Assembly: GCA_031394355.1 (NCBI GenBank)
Contig: JANNSU010000002.1
Span: forward strand, 1 to 62,669
Direction of reading: 5' to 3'
Source: JAEUMY01 sp031394355
Lineage (GTDB): Bacteria > Pseudomonadota > Gammaproteobacteria > Burkholderiales > Usitatibacteraceae
Length of the DNA stretch: 62,669 nucleotides
The position numbers and the translations under genes are program-made. The first letter of the stretch is position 1. Each line of letters begins with the position of its first letter. The notes under the pieces were generated by a model, which saw only the letters and a list, made by a program, of their open reading frames with translations, was not told the DNA's origin and made no database searches. Of this stretch, positions 44,779-54,005 are shown piece by piece.

Positions 44779-46082
44779 TGAAACCGGCGCTGCCCTCGAC
44801 CCTCGAGGGCTGGCTGGACTACATCTCGGCGCAGCATCCCAGCGCCATCGCGATGGGACTCGACCGCGTGCGCGCAGTCTGGCAACGGATGTCGCCCGTG
44901 CCCTGCCCGCAAGCACCGGTCAACATCGTGGTTGGCGGTACCAACGGCAAGGGTTCCACCTGCGCGATGCTGGAGCGCATTCTGCAATGCGCCGGCTATC
45001 GCACCGGATGTTTCACGTCACCGCACCTCCTGCACTATCGCGAGCGGGTCCGAGTCGGTCTAGCCGAAGTGTCAGATCAGGCGCATTGCGAGGCCTTTTC
45101 GGCTGTCGAGGCGGCGCGTGTCGCGGCTGGTGTCCCGCTCACCTATTTCGAATTCAGCACGCTCGCCGCCTTGCGAATATTCGCAACGAGCGACGTAGAT
45201 GTGGCCATTCTGGAAGTTGGCTTGGGGGGCAGGCTGGACGCCGTGAACCTGATTGATGCCGACTGCAGCATTGTGGTCAGTGTGGATCTCGATCACATGG
45301 AATACCTCGGCCCCGACCGTGAATCCATCGGCCGTGAGAAGGCACATATCTTTCGGGCCGGGCAGCCTGCATTCTGCGGTGACCCCAATCCGCCATTGTC
45401 TTTGCTCCAGTACGCGGAATCGATCTGTGCAGACCTGCAGGTGGCCGGGCGCGATTTCAGCTTCCAGAATCAAGGCCAGCAATGGGAATTCAGCGGGCTA
45501 CAAGGCAAGCGCCACTCGTTGCCCATCCCTGCGCTGCGCGGGCCGTACCAGTTGGGCAATGCAGCGGTGGCGCTGGCAGCGCTGGGTGTACTGCAACCCA
45601 AGCTCCACGTCACGCAGGGGGATGTTCGCAGGGGGCTGCTGGAGGTCGAGCTCGCTGGCCGATTGCAGGTGCTGCCTGGCAGGCCGACCATTCTGCTGGA
45701 TGTTGGTCACAATCCGCACGCAGCCCGCGTACTCGAGGATGCGCTGGGAACGATGGGCTATTTTGAGCGCACGCTGGCTGTATTCGGCATGCTGAAGGAC
45801 AAGGATGCTGAATCGGTGATCGCCACCCTCAAAAATCGCATCGACCAGTGGCATGTCGCCGGGCTGCCAGGTGAGCGGGGCATGAGTGGCACATCACTCG
45901 CGCACGTCGTGTCGCAAGCAGGCGTGGAGCCCGCCAGCATCGTCACCCATGCCAATGTTGCAGGTGCGCTGGGTGCGGCGCGTGCTGCAGCCAGCCCGAG
46001 TGATAGAATTTTGGTCTTTGGTTCATTTCACACCGTTGCCGAGGCCATGATGGTGCTCGGTGTGACCCCTCCTTCTGCCTGA
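44775..46082 (+). CDS. folC: Bifunctional folylpolyglutamate / dihydrofolate synthase
   Basis: A 435-residue Mur-ligase-like enzyme adding glutamate to folates. The ATP loop is VVGGTNGKGSTCAML near residue 55, with FTSPHLLHYRERVRV and the LEVGLGGRLDAVN motif following. It overlaps accD by four bases. Palindrome copy RIFA at 134-137 precedes the LEVGLGG strand. Confidence 0.96.
   Translation: MMKPALPSTLEGWLDYISAQHPSAIAMGLDRVRAVWQRMSPVPCPQAPVNIVVGGTNGKGSTCAMLERILQCAGYRTGCFTSPHLLHYRERVRVGLAEVSDQAHCEAFSAVEAARVAAGVPLTYFEFSTLAALRIFATSDVDVAILEVGLGGRLDAVNLIDADCSIVVSVDLDHMEYLGPDRESIGREKAHIFRAGQPAFCGDPNPPLSLLQYAESICADLQVAGRDFSFQNQGQQWEFSGLQGKRHSLPIPALRGPYQLGNAAVALAALGVLQPKLHVTQGDVRRGLLEVELAGRLQVLPGRPTILLDVGHNPHAARVLEDALGTMGYFERTLAVFGMLKDKDAESVIATLKNRIDQWHVAGLPGERGMSGTSLAHVVSQAGVEPASIVTHANVAGALGAARAAASPSDRILVFGSFHTVAEAMMVLGVTPPSA
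45173..45184. repeat. Iterated palindrome copy 21 (folC)
   Basis: Exact core with T and A flanks; RIFA at 134-137. Confidence 0.98.
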
Positions 46083-46095
46083 GTCGCGCCGCATC

Positions 46096-46800
46096 ATGTC
46101 CGATACCCGTCCTGTCACGCCTGAAACCATCGAAGTCAAACGTCGTGGCAGGCACCGGCTGATCGGTGCCATCACACTAGCTGTACTGGCCGTGGTCATC
46201 ATCCCGATGGTGCTGGACTCGGATCCGCGAAAAGTTGGCAAAGAGCTGGCGCTGAGCATTCCTGCAAAAGACGGTCTGGCACCGCTGCCGGCACCTGCGC
46301 CCGAGTCGGTGAAGCCTGCGTCTGAAACGCCCAAATCTGCCCCCGAGGAACCGGCCCCAGCCTCGAACGCGGCAACCAGGCCAGAGTCAACCCCCGCGAA
46401 AGTGCCACCCAAGCCGACCGCGGTGGTCGTGCCTGAATCCAACAAGGTTGAGCCCAGGCAGGCGGATGCCAGGCCCGAGCCCAAGGCTGAGACCAAAGCA
46501 GAGACCAAGATCAGCAAGCCAGCTGACAAACCTGCGGACAAGCCAGATACGAAGCCCACCGCAAAGGCGGAAGGATTCGCCATTCAACTGGGTGCATTCA
46601 GTGATGCAGACAAACTCGCGGCGTTGAAAGCGAGAATGAAGTCAGCCAAGGTCACAGTGTTCACCGAAGAAGTGAAGACTGCGGGCGGAAAGCTCACGCG
46701 GCTGCGTGCAGGCCCCTACAAGACGCGTGAACAGGCCGACAAGGCGCTGACACAGGTGAAGAAGGCAGGCGTGGATGGCAAAGTCATTCCGCTGCCATGA
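46096..46800 (+). CDS. SPOR domain protein (DedD-like)
   Basis: A 234-residue bitopic protein. One membrane helix lies at about 22-40 (LIGAITLAVLAVVIIPMVL), then a Pro/Ala/Lys-rich periplasmic linker, then a C-terminal SPOR domain (AIQLGAFSDADKLAALKARM to the end). SPOR domains bind denuded septal peptidoglycan, so it likely acts in cell division like DedD. Position between folC and cvpA is conserved in relatives. Confidence 0.9.
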   Translation: MSDTRPVTPETIEVKRRGRHRLIGAITLAVLAVVIIPMVLDSDPRKVGKELALSIPAKDGLAPLPAPAPESVKPASETPKSAPEEPAPASNAATRPESTPAKVPPKPTAVVVPESNKVEPRQADARPEPKAETKAETKISKPADKPADKPDTKPTAKAEGFAIQLGAFSDADKLAALKARMKSAKVTVFTEEVKTAGGKLTRLRAGPYKTREQADKALTQVKKAGVDGKVIPLP

Positions 46801-46846
46801 CGCGCGGCGCGGTGTCGCCATTGCCTGCGGAAAGTAGTGTGCCGTC

Positions 46847-47350
46847 GTGAATGAGCTGGACTACGCCATTCTGGCCGTTTTGCTGATTTCCATTCTGGTC
46901 GGGGTACTGCGCGGCGCTATCAGGGAAATGGTCAACATACTGGGCTGGGTGGCCGGATTCGTGAGCGCGCAGATCTATGCCGTGGATGCATCCCGCTATC
47001 TGGCGGAGTGGTTGGCGGAGCCCATGGCGCGGCACATTGTGGCGTGGTTGTTGATTTTTCTTTTCGTCCTCATGTTATTCAGTCTGATCGGTAGCTTGAT
47101 CGCCGGGGCCGTGCGAAAATTGGGCCTTGGCAGTCTGGACCGCGTCGGCGGTGCGGCAATCGGCGCGCTGCGAGGCGCGTTGGTATTGGTGTTGCTGGCC
47201 TGGGTAGCGGGATTGACGACGATTCCGGCATCGTCCCAGTGGAAGCAGTCGATGTTGTCGCCGTGGCTGGAACGCACGGCCCTGCAAGCTAAACAGTTCT
47301 TGCCGCCGGACCTGGCAGCAAGAATCACTTTCGGCAAAACCCGGGTCTAG
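46847..47350 (+). CDS. cvpA: CvpA family membrane protein
   Basis: A 167-residue inner-membrane protein with four hydrophobic helices and the family motif LRGAIREMVNILGWVAGF. It starts with GTG 46847 (MNELDYAILAV). CvpA was linked to colicin V export and to envelope stress; its molecular role is unsettled. It lies 17 bp before purF, a long-conserved pair. Confidence 0.92.
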   Translation: MNELDYAILAVLLISILVGVLRGAIREMVNILGWVAGFVSAQIYAVDASRYLAEWLAEPMARHIVAWLLIFLFVLMLFSLIGSLIAGAVRKLGLGSLDRVGGAAIGALRGALVLVLLAWVAGLTTIPASSQWKQSMLSPWLERTALQAKQFLPPDLAARITFGKTRV

Positions 47351-47367
47351 CCGGGGAGAGACAAACC

Positions 47368-48888
47368 ATGTGCGGAATTGCAGGCATCGTTTCAAAGTCA
47401 CCGGTCAACCAGCTGCTCTATGACGCGCTGACCGTACTCCAGCATCGCGGCCAGGATGCGGCGGGCATCGTGACGGCAGACGGTCACAGTTTCCACATGC
47501 ACAAGAGTGGCGGCCTTGTCCGCGATGTGTTCCGCACCCGGGACATGCGCAATCTCGTGGGTCATATGGGCATCGCCCACTGCCGCTATCCCACCGCCGG
47601 ATCTGCAGCATCGGTGGCGGAGAGCCAGCCTTTCTATGTCAATTCCCCCTTTGGCGTCGTGCTGGGTCACAACGGCAACCTGGTCAATGCGCATGAACTG
47701 AAACGCGAGTTGTTCCAGGATGACCGCCGCCACGTCAACACCAATTCCGACTCCGAAGTCCTGCTCAACATCCTGGCGCATGAGCTGGGGGACAGCGCGC
47801 GTGGTCACCGGCTCGATCCGGACTCCGTGTTCCTGGCCGTGTCCAACGTGCACCGTCGTGTGAAGGGTGCCTACGCAGTGGTCTCCATGATTGCCGGCTT
47901 CGGTCTGCTGGCGTTCCGTGATCCGTTCGGCATACGGCCCCTGATCATCGGCAAGCGCGAGACCGACCAAGGCGTCGAGTTCATGGTCGCTTCAGAAAGC
48001 GTCGCGCTCGATACGCTCGGCTTCAAGCCGATGCGCGACGTAGCGCCGGGCGAAGCCGTGCTCATCGACCAATCGGGCAATCTGTACAGCCGTCAGTGCG
48101 CGGAGAACCCCTCGCTCAATCCCTGCATCTTCGAGTATGTCTATCTCGCCCGGCCGGATTCCGTGATTGACGGTATTTCCGTCTATGAGACCCGGTCGCG
48201 CATGGGTGCATCGCTGGGTCGGCAGATTCAGAAGTCCGTCAAGGCGGGCGACATCGATGTCGTGATTCCGATTCCCGATACCAGCCGGCCCAGCGCCGTC
48301 GAAGTCGCGCAGATCCTCGGCGTGCCGTATCGCGAAGGCTTCATCAAGAATCGTTATATCGGCCGCACGTTCATCATGCCAGGCCAGGAACAGCGCAAGA
48401 GGTCAGTGCGGCAGAAGCTCAATGCCATCGCGGTCGAGTTCAGGGGCAAGAATGTCCTGCTGGTGGATGATTCCATCGTGCGCGGCACGACCAGCAAGGA
48501 GATCGTGCAGATGGCGCGTGACTGCGGCGCAAATAAAGTCTACTTCGCCTCCGCCGCGCCGCCCGTTCGGTTCCCGAATGTGTATGGGATCGACATGCCC
48601 ACACGCGGCGAACTCATCGCCACGGGGCGTGATGCGGCGCAGATTGCTGAAGCCATCGGCGCGGATGCTGTCTACTATCAGGAGCTGACAGACCTCATTG
48701 CCGAGGTTCGCGCCTGCAACCCCGAGATCAAGCGGTTCGATGCATCCTGCTTCGACGGGGAATACATCACCGGCGTCTCGGCAGAGTATCTGGCCGGCGT
48801 CGAGGCCAGTCGTAGCAATGGCGAGACTCGCGGTGATGAAGGTGCATCCACGTTCCAGCTCGATCTGGGCCTGAGCACCGTCGATTGA
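47368..48888 (+). CDS. purF: Amidophosphoribosyltransferase
   Basis: A 506-residue enzyme for the first committed step of purine synthesis. After removal of Met, Cys2 (MCGIAGIV) is the N-terminal nucleophile of the glutaminase. The PRPP loop is VLLVDDSIVRGTTSKE near residue 365. Length and order after cvpA are standard. No iterated palindrome occurs in it. Confidence 0.97.
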   Translation: MCGIAGIVSKSPVNQLLYDALTVLQHRGQDAAGIVTADGHSFHMHKSGGLVRDVFRTRDMRNLVGHMGIAHCRYPTAGSAASVAESQPFYVNSPFGVVLGHNGNLVNAHELKRELFQDDRRHVNTNSDSEVLLNILAHELGDSARGHRLDPDSVFLAVSNVHRRVKGAYAVVSMIAGFGLLAFRDPFGIRPLIIGKRETDQGVEFMVASESVALDTLGFKPMRDVAPGEAVLIDQSGNLYSRQCAENPSLNPCIFEYVYLARPDSVIDGISVYETRSRMGASLGRQIQKSVKAGDIDVVIPIPDTSRPSAVEVAQILGVPYREGFIKNRYIGRTFIMPGQEQRKRSVRQKLNAIAVEFRGKNVLLVDDSIVRGTTSKEIVQMARDCGANKVYFASAAPPVRFPNVYGIDMPTRGELIATGRDAAQIAEAIGADAVYYQELTDLIAEVRACNPEIKRFDASCFDGEYITGVSAEYLAGVEASRSNGETRGDEGASTFQLDLGLSTVD

Positions 48889-48900
48889 TCGGGGCGGTCC

Positions 48901-50079
48901 ATGTCCCGATCGACACCACTGGATCCCGAAACACTCGCCATTCGCGCGGGCATTTTGCGTAGTGACTTCCAGGAGCACAGCGAAGCGCTGGTCCTGACCT
49001 CCAGCTTCATCTTCAAGAGTGCGGAAGAAGCCGCGCGGCGATTCGCCCACGAAGAGCCTGGCAACATCTATTCGCGGTTCACCAATCCCACGGTCGCGAT
49101 GTTTCAGTCGCGGCTTGCGGCACTGGAGGGCGGCGAGGCATGCATCGCCACCGCCACCGGCATGGCAGCCATCGCGACGACAGTCTTCGGATTGCTCAAG
49201 TCCGGCGATCATGTCGTGTCATCGCGCAGCGTATTCGGCACCATCACGCCGCTCTTCAACCAGATCCTGAAACGCTTTGGGGTCGACACAACCTGGGTAG
49301 ACCCCACCGATGTAGCGGCCTGGACGGCGGCCATGCAGCCCAACACGAAGTTGCTGTTCGCCGAGACGCCATCCAATCCATTGGCAGAGGTCTGTGACAT
49401 TCGTGCCTTGGCGGATCTGGCGCATAACGCGGGCGCGCTGCTCGCCATCGACAACTGCTTCTGCACGCCCGCGCTGCAGCGGCCGATCGAGTTCGGCGCT
49501 GATCTGGTGATTCATTCCGCCACCAAATATCTCGATGGTCAGGGCAGGGTGCTGGCCGGTGCAATTGTCGGGCGCAAGGAACATATTGATGGCCCGTTGT
49601 ATCAATTCGTTCGGACTGCGGGGCCAGTTCTGAGCCCCTTCAATGCGTGGATATGTCTCAAGGGTATGGAGACGCTCAGCCTTCGCATGCAGGCGCAGTC
49701 AGCGAGTGCGCTGGCGTTGGCAGAGTGGCTGCAGACACAGCCCTGGGTGGCGCAGGTTCACTACACCGGATTGACTTCGCATCCGCAGCACGAGCTCGCC
49801 ATGTCGCAGCAGAAGTCCGGCGGCGCAGTGGTGTCGTTCGAGGTGAAGGGTGGCCGCGAGGCGGCATGGCGGCTCATCAACGGAACGCAGTTGTTGTCGA
49901 TCACGGCCAACCTGGGTGATACCAAGACGACGATTTGTCACCCTGCGACGACAACCCACGGCAGGCTCACTACGGCAGAGCGGGAATCTGCGAATATTCG
50001 CGAGGGGCTGTTGAGAGTGGCGGTGGGGTTGGAAGGCCTGGAAGATATCCAGGCCGATCTCGGAAGGAGTTTCCCCTGA
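48901..50079 (+). CDS. metZ: O-succinylhomoserine sulfhydrylase
   Basis: A 392-residue PLP enzyme of the Cys/Met metabolism family making homocysteine from O-succinylhomoserine and sulfide. The PLP lysine is in HSATKYLDGQG near residue 210. IYSRFTNPTVAMFQ and the closing HPATTTHGRLT support the MetZ assignment, as does its place after purF. Palindrome copy ANIR at 364-367 falls in the SRAERESANIREGLLR-type helix near the end. Confidence 0.93.
   Translation: MSRSTPLDPETLAIRAGILRSDFQEHSEALVLTSSFIFKSAEEAARRFAHEEPGNIYSRFTNPTVAMFQSRLAALEGGEACIATATGMAAIATTVFGLLKSGDHVVSSRSVFGTITPLFNQILKRFGVDTTWVDPTDVAAWTAAMQPNTKLLFAETPSNPLAEVCDIRALADLAHNAGALLAIDNCFCTPALQRPIEFGADLVIHSATKYLDGQGRVLAGAIVGRKEHIDGPLYQFVRTAGPVLSPFNAWICLKGMETLSLRMQAQSASALALAEWLQTQPWVAQVHYTGLTSHPQHELAMSQQKSGGAVVSFEVKGGREAAWRLINGTQLLSITANLGDTKTTICHPATTTHGRLTTAERESANIREGLLRVAVGLEGLEDIQADLGRSFP
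49990..50001. repeat. Iterated palindrome copy 22 (metZ)
   Basis: Exact core with T and G flanks; ANIR at 364-367. Confidence 0.98.
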
Positions 50080-50200
50080 TTGTGTTCACTGCGCTTCAGT
50101 TTGCAGCGCAATACGAAGGCTGCGCATTTCGCTTCCGTGATTGCATGAAATCACTGTCAATGGCCGGGTCCTGTCAGCGGGCAATCCTGCACTCTCGCCT

Positions 50201-51151
50201 ATGAGTTCTGTTCAAGATCTGGCCCGACGCGTGGTTCGCAAAGCAAGACGTATTGCCCGGGACGCATTCGAATCGCGGAAATCAATCCCCGCAAACCAGC
50301 CTGCGCTGCCAGCGCTGCAGATGTCCGAATTGCACTCGCTCGATGAATTCAGACGCTTGCTTGAATCATGGCAATCCCCGCAGCTTCCACTTCCCGCTGT
50401 AGGCGTCACGCAATGGGCGGTTGAAGGGTACTGCGCCGTATCGCGGTCAACAACGATGTTTCGCATGGACGAGCTCTATGCAGATCGATCTGGAGAAGCG
50501 ATCCAATACAACTGGCGCGAGCGCCTGGTCTGTGACTGTTGCGGGCTCAACTCGCGCCAGCGCGCATCCATTCATTTGTTCGAGCTCATGCAGGCGGAGG
50601 CGCCCGTCTCCAAGGTCTGGATCACTGAGCAAGTGACATCTGTTTACCACGCTTTGAAGCGGCGCGTGCCTGAGTTGGTGGGGAGTGAGTTTCTCGGGGA
50701 TTCAGTCAAGAGCGGCTTCATCAATGACGCTGGCATTCGCCATGAGGATGTGACCTCCAGTTCGTTTCCCGATGGCAGCATTGACGCGATCCTGTCATTT
50801 GATGTCTTTGAGCATGTGCCTGACCCTGACAAGGCGTTCCGTGAGTGCTGCCGGGTACTTGCCCCGAGTGGTGTGTTGATGTTCACGGTCCCGTTTCTGT
50901 CCTTGGACCAGGAGACACGCGTGCGTGCCCGCATGAAAGGTGATGAGATCCTTCATCTCCTGCCGCCGCAGTACCACGGTGACCCCGTGAAGCCTGACAG
51001 TGGCGTTCTCTGTTTTCAGGAATTCGGTTGGGACACGCTGGAGCGGTTGCGCGCTGCGGGCTTTGCGACAGCAAGCGTGCTCGCTTTCGAGTCTGCCCAG
51101 TTTGGCTATCTCGGCGGGCCTCAGATCATTCTCAGGGCCACCAAGGCGTAG
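50201..51151 (+). CDS. Class I SAM-dependent methyltransferase
   Basis: A 316-residue protein. A CDCCGLNSRQRA motif near residue 107 may bind metal. The C-terminal half has a Rossmann methyltransferase core: SFPDGSIDAILSFDVFEHVPDPDKAF, then LAPSGVLMFTVPF. The first glycine-rich SAM loop is weak. ATG 50201 is used; TTG 50141 would add 20 residues. Substrate unknown, perhaps a surface glycan given the neighbouring methyltransferases. It converges with the next gene. Confidence 0.78.
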   Translation: MSSVQDLARRVVRKARRIARDAFESRKSIPANQPALPALQMSELHSLDEFRRLLESWQSPQLPLPAVGVTQWAVEGYCAVSRSTTMFRMDELYADRSGEAIQYNWRERLVCDCCGLNSRQRASIHLFELMQAEAPVSKVWITEQVTSVYHALKRRVPELVGSEFLGDSVKSGFINDAGIRHEDVTSSSFPDGSIDAILSFDVFEHVPDPDKAFRECCRVLAPSGVLMFTVPFLSLDQETRVRARMKGDEILHLLPPQYHGDPVKPDSGVLCFQEFGWDTLERLRAAGFATASVLAFESAQFGYLGGPQIILRATKA

Positions 51152-51330
51152 AAGCTCGACTGCTCACGCGGCAAACTTGCTGCCTGTTTGCAGGTTTCCT
51201 GCATTGCAAATCATCGCGTCATGCAGTCCAACTCAGGGCTTCCTCACGCACGACTCGGGCGAGAGACCCGACCACCACCGCGGCGCCGCTGCCGGGACCA
51301 ACCCCAGGCTGGCAAACATGTGTGTGGGCT

Positions 51331-52321
51331 TCAGTTGGCCCGACAGAATGCCGCCTCATCCCGCGCATGCACGCGGTCAATGAAGTCGCGATCCCATGTG
51401 TTGTCCATCCGGAAGTGATGACCGAATCCGCGATCAATAAACGGGTCGATCGCATTGGCAAAAAGGCAGGAAGGTATGAAACTGGAATCGTTCGACCAGC
51501 AAAGGAAGAATATCTTGTGCACGAATGCCCTCGAAGCCCGATGTCGAGCAATCCCAGTCGAGGAATTCAGGCTCATCCCGGCTGAGCTGGAGGTTCCGGC
51601 GATGACTTGCGGGCAGTTCCTTCCAGAATTCGCGGACCACTTCGAGTGCCTCCGGCCAACGCTGATGACCGTTTCTGCCGATGACGTCCGAGATGACAAA
51701 ACTGCCTGTCGGACCGATGGCGGTTGCGATGGCATCGAAGAGATGTTCGAGGTCCATCACATGATGCAGTGACTGGCTGGCCATGACCGCGTGAAAGCTG
51801 CCGACGGGGCGCCAGCGGTTGAAATCCGCCACCTTCGGGATGACTTGTTTGTCCAAGCCCTGTTCCACCGCCATCTGCCGTCCGCGCGCGAGCATGTCTT
51901 CGTTGATGTCCAGACACTCGATGGTAAAGCGCGAATGGCCGCGTGTCTTCAACATCGCCGCGATGCGCACCTCCGTGTCGCAATTGCCCGCGCCCACACT
52001 TACGAATCGCGCCGCGCCTGACACAGGCATTGCGCGTTCCAGATGATTCGCAAAGTGCTCGTCCGGATGAGAGAACCCGAATACCTGACACATGGGCAGC
52101 AGATACTTGTTCGACCAGTAGTGGAATATCTCGGGCAGGTCGTGCACGTTCACCATGTCGGCATAGTTCTGCTGCTCCTGCTTGATCTTCGCGACGTACT
52201 CGGCCTCCGATTGCCCGACTGCCTGCGCCAGAGGCTGACTTTTGCGGAGCCGGTGATACAGCTGGCGAGGCTGTGGCAACCGGTCGAGGCTGTCCAGCAT
52301 TGATCGGAAGAATTGGCGCAT
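51331..52321 (-). pseudogene. SAM-dependent methyltransferase, frameshifted near the 3' end
   Basis: The main frame gives a class I methyltransferase (RFVSVGAGNCDTEVRIAAML, CLDINEDMLARG, SQSLHHVMDLEHLF) and stops at 51434 after FLPFCQC. With four instead of five A at 51460-51464 it would read FLPFANAIDPFIDRGFGHHF and continue to TGA at 51331. That ending matches the usual family C-terminus. ATG 52321 is chosen; TTG 52339 is also possible. A homopolymer indel suggests sequencing error or recent mutation. Confidence 0.8.
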
Positions 52322-52363
52322 GCGTAGTCGATGATTCAAGGGGCTTTGATTCTCGCTATACCA

Positions 52364-53128
52364 TCAGGTGGCTGCCGACCCGGGTGCCCTGAACACAAAG
52401 TGCGGAAAAATCTGCTCGGAATTCAAACCGTCGCGACGAATCAATATGTCCTCGACCACTTCCGTGGCGCCGATGCAACTGGAGGTGGTGGCGTCATCCA
52501 GGACCAGGTAGCCCATCGGGACCATGTGCGGGCGCACGCATTCGTATGAGAAGCGCACCGCGCTGTAGATGTCGCAATCAATATGGGCAAGCGCCACGGG
52601 GCCGGTCGTCTTCAGCAGGTCTTGCGCGGTATCTTCGAACAGGCCCTTTACCAGATGGATATTCTGCAAGCCAGCCCGGTCACGGACCGCTTCGATCTCT
52701 TCCATGTTGGCATCGGCAAAGTCACCGCGCGAATGCGCATCAACCGCCTTGTCGGTCTCCGGCATGCCGGCAAACGTATCGAGTGCATAGATCTGCGTGT
52801 TGTTTCCCATCGCTCGTGCAACAGATGCCATGAACAGTGCATTGCCGCCCCGATAGGTGCCGAACTCAACGATGCAGCCTGGGGAAAGTCGAGGCAGATA
52901 AAACCGCATGAGCAGGAACAAATTCATGCGGTTCAGTTCTGCCACCACAGTTCGTCCCGCACTGAGCCTTAGCGCTTCCTGATACATCGGGTCCTGCGAC
53001 ACTTTCATCTTCAAGTCGGAAAACTGGAGGCCCCAGCCGCGAGCATAGCCATCGGCCGCATTTCGACCCAGGCGAATCTGGTTTGCTTCGGCGAAGTCAG
53101 TCAGGTCAGTCTCGGTGATCGGTCTCAA
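52364..53128 (-). CDS. TylF/MycF-type macrocin O-methyltransferase family protein
   Basis: A 254-residue protein. The SAM site is CIVEFGTYRGGNALFMA, followed by YALDTFAGMPETD. The metal-binding aspartates are in AHIDCDIYSAVRFSYE and YLVLDDAT. TylF-type enzymes methylate sugar hydroxyls. The frame has no ATG after the lpxH stop. TTG 53128 is proposed because GGAG lies 5 bp upstream; this start is uncertain. It sits between lpxH and another methyltransferase on the same strand, so it may methylate an envelope glycan. Confidence 0.75.
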   Translation of the reverse strand: MRPITETDLTDFAEANQIRLGRNAADGYARGWGLQFSDLKMKVSQDPMYQEALRLSAGRTVVAELNRMNLFLLMRFYLPRLSPGCIVEFGTYRGGNALFMASVARAMGNNTQIYALDTFAGMPETDKAVDAHSRGDFADANMEEIEAVRDRAGLQNIHLVKGLFEDTAQDLLKTTGPVALAHIDCDIYSAVRFSYECVRPHMVPMGYLVLDDATTSSCIGATEVVEDILIRRDGLNSEQIFPHFVFRAPGSAAT

Positions 53129-53190
53129 GAGGGCTCCGGAAATTGCTGTTGAAATTGTTCTCTGGCCAATGGTGTTTATGAGCGTGTCAC

Positions 53191-53925
53191 TCAGGCATTG
53201 AATTGATATTCTGTGTCGCCATCTGAATCCAGGCGCAGGATCATCGCACGATCTTCGTGCCAGTCTGACAGCACTCGTCGAATGCATTCATGGCCATCGA
53301 CACTGACTTCGTGTCGGGCTGGACGATGCGTGTGACCGTGAATCAGCAGCGGCGGGTATGCGAATATTCGCAATGATTCTGCCACTGCGTCTGAGGACAC
53401 ATCCATGATCGCCATCGGCTTGGTTCGCTTGGATGCTTCGCTTTGTCGGCGCATCGCTTCCACGTCAAGCCGTCGCGTGGTCAAGGGCTTCGCAAGGAAT
53501 TCGGATTGCCACGATGGCGCGCGCACCATCTGCCGAAACGCCTGATACGCCGTGTCCTCCGTGCACAGCGTGTCGCCATGCATGAGCAGCACGCTTTTGT
53601 CGTGCAGTTCAATCAGTGTCGGATCGTCCAGCAGCACAACGCCTGCGTCCTCGCAGAAGCGCTGACCGATGAGAAAGTCGCGATTGCCATGCATGAAGAA
53701 AACGGCTGTCCCGCCGTCGGAGAGCGCTCGTAGCGCCGCAACCACGTCTGCATTCAACCCCTCACCCATGTCGTCATCTCCAATCCAATACTCGAACAGA
53801 TCGCCGAGTATGTAGAGCGCTTCTGCCTTCACGGCATCTCGCTCGAGGAACCGGAAGAACGCCGCATTGACTGCCGGTCGTGACGGGCAGAGGTGGAGGT
53901 CCGAGATGAACAGGGTGTGGGTCAT
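53191..53925 (-). CDS. lpxH: UDP-2,3-diacylglucosamine diphosphatase
   Basis: A 244-residue calcineurin-like phosphoesterase making lipid X in lipid A synthesis. Metal motifs SDLHL (8-12), GDLFEYWIGDD, GNRDF, HGDTL and HGHTHRP are all present. It follows the cyclophilin gene, a common order, behind a terminator hairpin. Palindrome copy RIFA at 186-189, between DVSSDAVAESL and the final HGHTH segment. Confidence 0.96.
   Translation of the reverse strand: MTHTLFISDLHLCPSRPAVNAAFFRFLERDAVKAEALYILGDLFEYWIGDDDMGEGLNADVVAALRALSDGGTAVFFMHGNRDFLIGQRFCEDAGVVLLDDPTLIELHDKSVLLMHGDTLCTEDTAYQAFRQMVRAPSWQSEFLAKPLTTRRLDVEAMRRQSEASKRTKPMAIMDVSSDAVAESLRIFAYPPLLIHGHTHRPARHEVSVDGHECIRRVLSDWHEDRAMILRLDSDGDTEYQFNA
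53360..53371. repeat. Iterated palindrome copy 23 (lpxH)
   Basis: Exact core with T and A flanks; RIFA at 186-189. Confidence 0.98.
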
Positions 53926-53942
53926 GGGTCGCCAGAAATTGG

Positions 53943-53977
53943 AAACGCCCGCCTCACATCAGTTGAGGCGGGCGTTT
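53943..53977 (-). terminator. Terminator between the cyclophilin gene and lpxH
   Basis: A 14-bp perfect stem (AAACGCCCGCCTCA with TGAGGCGGGCGTTT) across a 7-nt loop lies 28 bp after the cyclophilin stop. The arms carry AAA/TTT ends. lpxH, which follows, may therefore be partly uncoupled. Confidence 0.83.
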
Positions 53978-54005
53978 ATCTGGTCTTTCTGCGGCGGACA
54001 AATAC

